Source: Syntrophomonas sp. UBA4911 (GTDB lineage: Bacteria > Bacillota > Syntrophomonadia > Syntrophomonadales > Syntrophomonadaceae). Taken from it: DNA of 11,988 bases. Below the pieces are notes generated by a model. The model was not told the origin of the DNA and made no database searches. It was given only the letters and a program-made list of their open reading frames with translations. Below, in pieces: positions 7,225-11,988 of this stretch. The DNA lies in the NCBI GenBank assembly GCA_002398105.1, contig DHCD01000069.1:1-11988 (forward strand), written 5' to 3'. Positions within the stretch are counted from its first letter, which is position 1; each line of letters begins with the position of its first letter. The position numbers were made by a program, and so were the translations under genes.

Positions 7225-7818
7225 ATGAGACTTGCCCGACCGCTGGAAAATCTTATTGATAATTTGCTCAAACTTCCCACTATCGGGCCCAAGACTGCAC
7301 AGAGGCTGGCTTTGTACATATTGAAGATGCCGGCTGCAGAGGCCCGGCAGTTGGCCCAGGCCATAATTGACGCCCGGGAAAAAGTTTTTCCCTGCTCCCG
7401 CTGCGGGTATCTTACCGATATTGATCCCTGCTTTATATGCCGGGATGAAACCCGGGATACAAGCATACTTTGTGTGGCCGAAGAGGCCAGTGACATTATT
7501 GCTATGGAGCGTACCGGATACCGGGGCAGATACTATGTCCTGAATAAGAACTTCAACCTCATGGATGATAATAACTTGGAAGACTTGAATCTGGACTCAT
7601 TTATAAACCAATTGGCTTCCGGGGAAGTAAAAGAAGTAGTCTTGGCGCTGAACCCGGATATTGAAGGGGAAGTAATTTCGCGCTATCTGGCCGGATTGGC
7701 TGACGGCCACGGGGTCAAGGCCACTCGCCTGGCGCATGGCCTGCCGGTAGGCGGAGACATCGAATTTGCGGATGAAATCACCTTGCGCCGGGCTCTGGAA
7801 GGCCGTAAAGAAATATAA
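7225..7818 (+). CDS. recR: Recombination protein RecR
   Basis: RecR works with RecO (and RecF) to load RecA on single-stranded gaps during recombinational repair. Residues 17-29 (LPTIGPKTAQRLA) form the helix-hairpin-helix DNA-binding motif. Cys57, Cys60, Cys69 and Cys72 make the zinc finger, and the Toprim domain covers about 80-175. The C-terminal RLAHGLPVGGDIEFADEITL is the conserved Walker-like signature of RecR. Length, 197 residues, is normal. ATG at 7225 follows GAGGAGG at 7212-7218. One unusual point: after YYVL (103-106) most RecR proteins have a Gly-rich segment resembling GGxxSPLDGIGPEDL, whereas here residues 107-121 read NKNFNLMDDNNLEDL. The rest of the protein looks intact, so it is probably functional. 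Confidence 0.95.
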   Translation: MRLARPLENLIDNLLKLPTIGPKTAQRLALYILKMPAAEARQLAQAIIDAREKVFPCSRCGYLTDIDPCFICRDETRDTSILCVAEEASDIIAMERTGYRGRYYVLNKNFNLMDDNNLEDLNLDSFINQLASGEVKEVVLALNPDIEGEVISRYLAGLADGHGVKATRLAHGLPVGGDIEFADEITLRRALEGRKEI

Positions 7819-7881
7819 CATAATATTAAACCTCATGGCATAGGATGGGTAAAAAACTAAAATATGCCGGGAGGTTTTTCT

Positions 7882-8181
7882 ATGAAAATATGGTCCAGGC
7901 TTTATAGTCAATTACTTGCTTACCGGATTCTGGACGATGACTCCTCGAATAAGACCGATTATTCCGATCAGCAATTATTGAAGCAGGCTCATCTGGAGCT
8001 CATGTGGGCGCATAATATGTTTGCCCGGGTAGTGGACCAGGACATGGTGGATTGTGCCATTTTTAGCATTAATGCTGCCGAAAAACGCTACAACTACCTG
8101 ATAAAAAAAATAAAACAGCAACATGATTCCCGGCAGGATACGATGGTCATGGGCCGGTTAGGAAGAAACGGGGTGGAATAA
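7882..8181 (+). CDS. DUF2508 family protein (YaaL-like), function unknown
   Basis: A short, probably cytoplasmic protein of 99 residues, mostly helical and charged, with LLKQAHLELMWAHNMFARVVDQDMVDCAIFSI-type spacing of leucines and acidic residues in its middle and a basic stretch (YLIKKIKQQHDSRQ) towards the end. Identification as DUF2508/YaaL rests partly on its place between recR and bofA, where B. subtilis has yaaL, and on the conserved WAHNMF-like core; no biochemical role is known. Start: ATG at 7864 is in frame, but ATG at 7882 is preferred because GGGAGG (7869-7874) stands 7 bases before it. The stop overlaps the bofA start by one base (TAATG), indicating translational coupling. Confidence 0.8.
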   Translation: MKIWSRLYSQLLAYRILDDDSSNKTDYSDQQLLKQAHLELMWAHNMFARVVDQDMVDCAIFSINAAEKRYNYLIKKIKQQHDSRQDTMVMGRLGRNGVE

Positions 8182-8447
8182 TGGAAATGCTGAATGTAAT
8201 CATAGCGGCGCTTTTTCTGTTGATTATTCTCTACATAGTAGCCCAGGTGTTCATCAAGCCGGTAAAATTGCTCTGGAAACTGGCAATAAACTCGGCCGTG
8301 GGTTTGGTTTTGTTATTGCTGGTCAATTATCTGGGAGCGTTTTTTGACTTTTCCCTGCCGGTAAATATTATAAGTGTTTTAATTGCCGGCTTTTTAGGCA
8401 TACCCGGTGTCCTGCTGCTGATCTGCCTGCAATTATTGATGCTGTAA
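8181..8447 (+). CDS. bofA: Pro-sigma-K processing inhibitor BofA family protein
   Basis: In B. subtilis BofA sits in the outer forespore membrane, holds the intramembrane protease SpoIVFB with SpoIVFA, and delays activation of sigma-K in the mother cell. Here the product has 88 residues and is nearly all hydrophobic. Membrane segments are at about 5-24 and 34-49, and a C-terminal hydrophobic region carries GFLGIPGVLLLICLQLL, the family signature. Length matches the usual 85-90. ATG at 8181 overlaps the preceding stop codon; GGGGTGG at 8170-8176 gives a usable ribosome binding site, and a second ATG at 8187 is an alternative. Its presence suggests an endospore former, although bofA-like genes also occur in some Clostridia that are not seen to sporulate. 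Confidence 0.93.
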   Translation: MEMLNVIIAALFLLIILYIVAQVFIKPVKLLWKLAINSAVGLVLLLLVNYLGAFFDFSLPVNIISVLIAGFLGIPGVLLLICLQLLML

Positions 8448-8466
8448 ATATCCTAGCGCAATTTAG

Positions 8467-8498
8467 AAAGGCCGACTGCGGCCTTTTTTTTATTTTTT
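8467..8498 (+). terminator. Strong rho-independent terminator after bofA
   Basis: AAAGGCCG (8467-8474), loop ACTG and CGGCCTTT (8479-8486) form an 8-bp GC-rich hairpin that runs into a long T-run up to about 8498. It closes the dnaX-ybaB-recR-DUF2508-bofA operon. Confidence 0.93.
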
Positions 8499-8708
8499 AT
8501 AAAGATAATTAATATAGCAAACCATAACAACATAGTCCAAAGTCGATCTTAATCTAAAATTAACAAAAAAATAGTGTATTCATATAAATAAAAGGTGTAT
8601 CATTAAATTTAATCTTCATTGTTAGCAAGGCTTACGAATTTAATAGTATAGTGTTATTGATAATTAAGGTTTAAATATGAGTATTATTTATCCTAATTGC
8701 ATTAATTA
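8499..8708. other. AT-rich non-coding stretch upstream of the NTPase-oxidoreductase operon
   Basis: No ORF of note lies here on either strand. The stretch is far more AT-rich than the genes around it. It contains a perfect 12-bp palindrome ATTAAATTTAAT at 8602-8613 and the left arm of a larger inverted repeat (8667-8682). Curved DNA or regulator binding is plausible; nothing recognisable as a riboswitch or RNA gene was found. Confidence 0.5.
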
Positions 8709-8728
8709 TTGACTCATAATTAAAACCT
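8667..8728. repeat. Imperfect inverted repeat overlapping a promoter (operator candidate)
   Basis: AGGTTTAAATATGAGT at 8667-8682 is matched in inverse by ACTCATAATTAAAACCT at 8712-8728, with one extra base and one mismatch; the arms are 29 bases apart. The right arm covers part of the -35 box and the spacer of the promoter at 8709-8738, which is where a repressor would bind. AT-rich background raises the chance of accidental matches, but the GAGT/ACTC and AGGT/ACCT ends are not AT-only. Confidence 0.45.
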
Positions 8729-8738
8729 ATTTTATACT
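8709..8738 (+). promoter_or_regulatory. Promoter of the P-loop NTPase / ferredoxin oxidoreductase operon
   Basis: TTGACT at 8709-8714 and TATACT at 8733-8738 are 18 bp apart, each differing by one base from the sigma-A consensus. Transcription would begin near 8745, about 20 bases before the ribosome binding site AGGAGG at 8766-8771. Confidence 0.75.
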
Positions 8739-8770
8739 AATAACAATTACAATATTCAGACCTGCAGGAG

Positions 8771-9454
8771 GTGTTTGCTTTTAGTCCAGAAATTCCGGCA
8801 AAGGTTGTAGAAGCATATGTTGGAGAGTACGCCAGTGGCAAAAGCGAATTATCTATAAACAGGGCTCTAGATCTTAAGATTCAGGGACGTGTGGTAACCT
8901 TGGTAGACCTGGACACGGTAGAGCCTTTTTATACTTTAAGACCAATAAAAAAAATGCTGGAGGAAAAAGGCCTCACTGTTATCGGATATTCCAGGGAAAA
9001 TTCATTTGGCCTGGGAGAGACCGGAGCCATGCTCAATCCCGCAGCTAGATGGGCACTGTGGCGTGAAGGGGATATAATCCTTGATATTGGTTACGGTGTT
9101 TTTGGCGCCCAAACCCTTAATCTGGTGGAAGGGGCCAACGAATCGGCGGAATTGCGTGTTATTGCGGTAATTAATTATACTCGCCCCATGACGGATAGCC
9201 CTGAAAGAATAACAGAATATATCAGCCAACTGGGTAGGGTAGATGCCATAGTAGCCAACACTCATCTGGGGAACCAGACTACAACTGATATTATCAAAAA
9301 GGGAACCCAGGAAATCCTGGCCGTAGCACGAAAGCTGAATATCCCGGTGGATTATTTGGCGGTAGATGAAAATATGAGGGATTTGATTGAGCAAGAAGAA
9401 TTTGAGGTTCCGGTTAAGTTTATACACAGATACATGCCGCAGGCTTTATGGTAA
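8771..9454 (+). CDS. P-loop NTPase of MinD/SIMIBI type, function unknown
   Basis: A 227-residue soluble protein of unknown role, encoded just before the oxidoreductase genes. Walker A is G18-EYAS-GKS25. A MinD/ParA-like VDLDTVEP segment at 45-52 follows the second strand, and DIILDIGYG (about 101-109) resembles the switch/Walker B strand of SIMIBI NTPases. NYTRP and ANTHLG further on sit where base-contacting or switch residues lie in that class. These are visible similarities; the family assignment is inferred. The start is problematic. GTG at 8771 is the only ordinary start codon before Walker A, but the only Shine-Dalgarno sequence, AGGAGG (8766-8771), overlaps it. Real initiation may use a non-standard codon slightly downstream. 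The stop is 55 bases before the alpha-subunit gene with no terminator between, so it is likely co-transcribed. A role in cofactor loading or assembly of the oxidoreductase is conceivable but unproven. Confidence 0.8.
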   Translation: MFAFSPEIPAKVVEAYVGEYASGKSELSINRALDLKIQGRVVTLVDLDTVEPFYTLRPIKKMLEEKGLTVIGYSRENSFGLGETGAMLNPAARWALWREGDIILDIGYGVFGAQTLNLVEGANESAELRVIAVINYTRPMTDSPERITEYISQLGRVDAIVANTHLGNQTTTDIIKKGTQEILAVARKLNIPVDYLAVDENMRDLIEQEEFEVPVKFIHRYMPQALW

Positions 9455-9509
9455 CTCAAATTGCTGCAATCTAAGCTTAAAAGAGAAAAATGGGAGGTGT
9501 TCAATATAA

Positions 9510-10601
9510 ATGCAGAAGGTCATCACCGAGACTAAAAAGGCATTTATGACTGGTAATGAAACCGCAGCCTGGGCGGCACTGGTTTCTGGCGCTGATGTTA
9601 TGTTTGGCTATCCGATTACTCCTCAGAATGAAATAATGCATTACTGGACCCGTCTGGCTCCTCAGTATGACAGGAGTTTTCTCCAAACCGAAGACGAAAT
9701 CTCCGCCGGATTTACCGTTTGCGGAGCAGTTCAGAGCGGCAAAAAGGCTTTTACCGCTACGGCTGGACCAGGTAACGTCTTAATGCAGGAGCCCTTTGGT
9801 ATGGCGGAGGGTATGAGATTGCCTCTGGTTGCTATCATTCAGCAACGGGGAGGTCCTTCTTCAGGAACCGTAGTTTATTCCCAGCAGGAAGTAACCCTGA
9901 CCACCTTTGGAGGTAACGGGGAAGGGTACCGTATAGTATATTCCACCTCCACTCATCAGGAAATATACGATTATATTATTAAAGGTTTTAACACGGCCTG
10001 GAAATACAGGTTCCCCACCTTTATTCTGGGTGACGGCTACCAGGCTAAAATGAGAGAACCGCTGGAAATGTATGATCCCGCCGAGCGGGGTATTAAAATG
10101 GTCGATACTTATCCTTTGATTGGATTGGAAGGCAGTATTGCCGCTTCCCAGCGGGATCCTCAGCACTTATGCAATATCTATAGCCTGGAAGAAGAACTCT
10201 ATGAAGTGGTAATGAAGTATTCGGCTGAATTTGAAGCCATTAGTCCCGAGCTAGTGGAATATGAGGAAAAATCATGCGATGATGCCGAAATAATAGTAGT
10301 ATCCCACGGAGTAGTTTCCCGGGCGGCTGACGACGCCGTCAAAGCTCTGCGGGCCCAAGGTATTAAAGTCGGGTATTTCAGACCTATAACCTTAAGGCCT
10401 TATCCGCAGAAACAGCTGCGGGAAGCCATAGCTAAAAGCGGGGCCAAAAAACTGCTGGTAGCTGAATCTGCTTACGGTCAATTATACCGTTTGACCAGAC
10501 AGGAAATTTACGGGGAAACCGTAAATATAGAAACCCTATTTATGCCCGGAGTTGGCATTGTTGATTACGACATTATTAATAAAGTAAAAAGCATCCTATA
10601 A
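9510..10601 (+). CDS. 2-oxoacid:ferredoxin oxidoreductase alpha subunit (KorA/VorB type)
   Basis: With the next two products it forms a cytoplasmic enzyme that oxidatively decarboxylates a 2-oxoacid to an acyl-CoA and reduces ferredoxin (or works in reverse). The N-terminal domain (residues about 5-190) has TGNETAAWAA, FGYPITPQNEI and TATAGPGNVLMQE, the pyrimidine-binding domain pattern of this family. QRGGPSSGT follows, and the C-terminal transketolase-like domain contains IIVVSHGVVSRAADDAV and VGYFRPITLRPYP. Length, 363 residues, fits the separate-subunit alpha chains. ATG at 9510 has GGGAGG at 9492-9497, a slightly long 12-base gap. 2-Oxoglutarate and branched-chain 2-oxoacids are both possible substrates; pyruvate is less likely because those enzymes usually differ in this subunit. 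The substrate cannot be fixed from sequence alone. Confidence 0.92.
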   Translation: MQKVITETKKAFMTGNETAAWAALVSGADVMFGYPITPQNEIMHYWTRLAPQYDRSFLQTEDEISAGFTVCGAVQSGKKAFTATAGPGNVLMQEPFGMAEGMRLPLVAIIQQRGGPSSGTVVYSQQEVTLTTFGGNGEGYRIVYSTSTHQEIYDYIIKGFNTAWKYRFPTFILGDGYQAKMREPLEMYDPAERGIKMVDTYPLIGLEGSIAASQRDPQHLCNIYSLEEELYEVVMKYSAEFEAISPELVEYEEKSCDDAEIIVVSHGVVSRAADDAVKALRAQGIKVGYFRPITLRPYPQKQLREAIAKSGAKKLLVAESAYGQLYRLTRQEIYGETVNIETLFMPGVGIVDYDIINKVKSIL

Positions 10602-10619
10602 GGAAGGGGGTATAGAAAA

Positions 10620-11375
10620 ATGGAAAATGTAGCACCCGCAACACCTAAATCGTGGTATTTACCATCCAAACCGCATAAATTCTGTCCCGGCTGCGGACAC
10701 GGCATAGTGTTAAAAGCTTTGGGCGAAGTGATAGATGAACTGGAAATACAGGATAAAACTATATTTGGCTGTGATATAGGCTGTTCCTTGCTGTCATGGG
10801 ATTTCTTTGCCTGTGACAGTACGCAGACCCACCATGGCAGGACTACTCCGGTTATGGTAGGTATAAAGAGAGCCCGTCCGGAACTTATAACCGTCGGATA
10901 TATGGGTGATGGCGGCGGATATTCCATCGGTTCACAGCATCTGCTTAATGCGGCGGTGAGAAACGAAAAAGTCACCCTGATACTGGTCAACAATACCAAT
11001 TACGGAATGACCGGTGGACAGATGGCGCCTACCACCCTTCCCGGACAAAAAACCGAAACCAGTCCTTTCGGTCGGGATCCGGAATTGACCGGCTATCCCA
11101 CCAAAGGGCCGGAATTTGTAGCCCAGCTTACCCCTGATAATGCTTATGTGGCCCGGGCCACCGTATCCAAATACAAGCAGTTGAAAAGATTCTTAAGAAA
11201 TGCTTTGCGCAATCAAATAGAAGGTAATGGATTTTCCTTTGTGGAGGTTCTTTCCACCTGTCCTACCAATTGGAGAACTAATGCTCAGCAGACCTGGCAC
11301 TTCCTGGAGGATGAAATGGAGAAATATTTCCCGGTAGGAGAACTAAAAAGCCCCTTCGGAAAGGGGGAAAAATAA
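10620..11375 (+). CDS. 2-oxoacid:ferredoxin oxidoreductase beta subunit, thiamine diphosphate-binding (KorB type)
   Basis: The catalytic subunit that binds thiamine diphosphate. FCPGCGHG at 21-28 carries the CxxC motif characteristic of this family. Further cysteines at 51, 55 and 65 lie in GCDIGCSLLSWDFFAC. The TPP/Mg motif starts GDGGGYSIGSQ at 96-106 and ends LVNNTNYGMTGGQ at 122-134. HHGRTTPVMVGIKRA (71-85) is a conserved approach to the active site. At 251 residues it is slightly short but within the KorB/VorA range. ATG at 10620 follows AAGGAAGGGGG at 10601-10611. It starts 18 bases after the alpha stop and ends immediately before the gamma start codon, so all three are one operon. Confidence 0.94.
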   Translation: MENVAPATPKSWYLPSKPHKFCPGCGHGIVLKALGEVIDELEIQDKTIFGCDIGCSLLSWDFFACDSTQTHHGRTTPVMVGIKRARPELITVGYMGDGGGYSIGSQHLLNAAVRNEKVTLILVNNTNYGMTGGQMAPTTLPGQKTETSPFGRDPELTGYPTKGPEFVAQLTPDNAYVARATVSKYKQLKRFLRNALRNQIEGNGFSFVEVLSTCPTNWRTNAQQTWHFLEDEMEKYFPVGELKSPFGKGEK

Positions 11376-11954
11376 ATGGCTTTGTTAAGAATAGCACTGG
11401 CCGGCGAAGGCGGTCAGGGAGTACAATCGGTAGCGGAGATTCTGGCCGAGGCTGCTTATAATGAACAAAAACAAACAATTTATATCCCCAACTTTGGTCT
11501 GGAGCAAAGGGGTGGGGTATCCATCGCCTTCATTCAGGTAAGTGACGAGAGAATAGGCGCCCCCAAATTCAATAAAGCTGATGTGGTTATCGCTATGAGT
11601 GAAAGAGCGGTAGGTCGTACAGCGGATTATTCCGATCAGAACACCCTGTTTGTTTATGATACCGGTTTTAAAGTAGATCCTGGCGATTTGCCCAGGGAGG
11701 CAAAGAAAATCATTGGTTTACCGGCTATTGATACCGCCAACCAGAAACTACATCCCCGGGTCTTCAACATCATTATTATGGGTGCGGTGATCGGACTTAC
11801 CCATATGGTGGATTTTAAAGCGGCCAAGAAGGCGCTGGAACATAAACTGGGTTATAAATTCGAAAAGAATCCGGACTTAAGAGAACTTAACTTCAAGGCC
11901 CTGGAACTGGGTAAAAAAATGGCTGAAGAGTCCCTGAAGGAAGGGGTGTTGTAA
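11376..11954 (+). CDS. 2-oxoacid:ferredoxin oxidoreductase gamma subunit (KorC type)
   Basis: The gamma domain of the oxidoreductase, which helps shape the CoA side of the complex. The hallmark is LAGEGGQGVQ at 8-17, followed by a helix, then PNFGLEQRGGVSIAFIQVS, the family motif usually seen as Y-R-G-G. ADVVIAMSE continues the Rossmann-like fold. The 192 residues are normal for a stand-alone gamma subunit. The start ATG directly abuts the beta stop (TAAATG), with GGGGG at 11364-11368 upstream as ribosome binding site. No fourth, ferredoxin-like delta subunit is seen before or among these genes; it could lie beyond the window or be absent, since some 2-oxoacid oxidoreductases work with three subunits and free ferredoxin. 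Confidence 0.94.
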   Translation: MALLRIALAGEGGQGVQSVAEILAEAAYNEQKQTIYIPNFGLEQRGGVSIAFIQVSDERIGAPKFNKADVVIAMSERAVGRTADYSDQNTLFVYDTGFKVDPGDLPREAKKIIGLPAIDTANQKLHPRVFNIIIMGAVIGLTHMVDFKAAKKALEHKLGYKFEKNPDLRELNFKALELGKKMAEESLKEGVL

Positions 11955-11955
11955 T

Positions 11956-11988
11956 ATGGGTAAAGAATTGCAGCCAATAACCTTCCCC
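11956..11988 (+). CDS. Start of an unidentified gene (partial, cut by window edge)
   Basis: ATG at 11956 opens a frame that stays open for 11 codons to the window edge (MGKELQPITFP). It begins one base after the gamma-subunit stop codon, and a purine-rich GAAGGAAGGGG at about 11936-11946 can act as ribosome binding site. The tight spacing suggests it belongs to the same operon. Eleven residues are too few to name a family. Confidence 0.6.
   Translation, partial: MGKELQPITFP

Noticed and set aside
1..11988. CRISPR array, tRNA genes, transposase, phage or toxin-antitoxin genes
   Set aside because: I looked for regularly spaced repeats, cloverleaf structures with a T-loop, and catalytic patterns on both strands and found none.

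Overview
The window looks like the chromosome of an anaerobic, endospore-forming low-GC Gram-positive bacterium (class Clostridia, possibly a Syntrophomonas-like syntroph). Three things suggest this. The block SRP RNA - dnaX - ybaB - recR - DUF2508 - bofA has the same order as the scr-dnaX-yaaK-recR-yaaL-bofA region of Bacillus subtilis. bofA belongs to sporulation. A three-subunit 2-oxoacid:ferredoxin oxidoreductase and a molybdate/tungstate ABC transporter are typical of ferredoxin-based anaerobic metabolism. The species is an inference; no sequence search was possible.

Layout. (1) 1-2076, plus strand: the tail of a probable oxyanion-binding lipoprotein, then an ABC permease and its ATPase, forming a molybdate/tungstate importer. 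A hairpin and a possible promoter follow. (2) 2270-3181, plus strand: an RluA-family pseudouridine synthase with an S4 domain. (3) 3186-3291: a 28-bp imperfect inverted repeat lying between two convergent genes. (4) 3301-4728, minus strand: a CshA-like DEAD-box RNA helicase, probably starting at TTG, with a divergent promoter upstream. (5) 4892-5263, plus strand: promoter, large Gram-positive-type SRP RNA with Alu domain, and terminator. (6) 5337-8447, plus strand: dnaX, ybaB, recR, a DUF2508 gene and bofA, closed by a strong terminator. (7) 8487-8770: an AT-rich non-coding stretch with one good promoter and an inverted repeat overlapping it. (8) 8771-11954, plus strand: a P-loop NTPase of the MinD/SIMIBI type, then the alpha, beta and gamma subunits of a 2-oxoacid:ferredoxin oxidoreductase, and the first codons of another gene at the right edge.

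How the parts work together. Molybdate or tungstate import would feed Mo/W enzymes such as formate dehydrogenases, and the ferredoxin oxidoreductase would link 2-oxoacid and acyl-CoA pools to reduced ferredoxin. The central block is housekeeping: protein targeting, replication, recombination and RNA handling. The least explained parts are the P-loop NTPase encoded just ahead of the oxidoreductase, with its awkward translation start, the inverted repeat in its promoter region, and the long inverted repeat between rluA and the helicase. I saw no CRISPR array, tRNA, transposase, prophage or defence gene.
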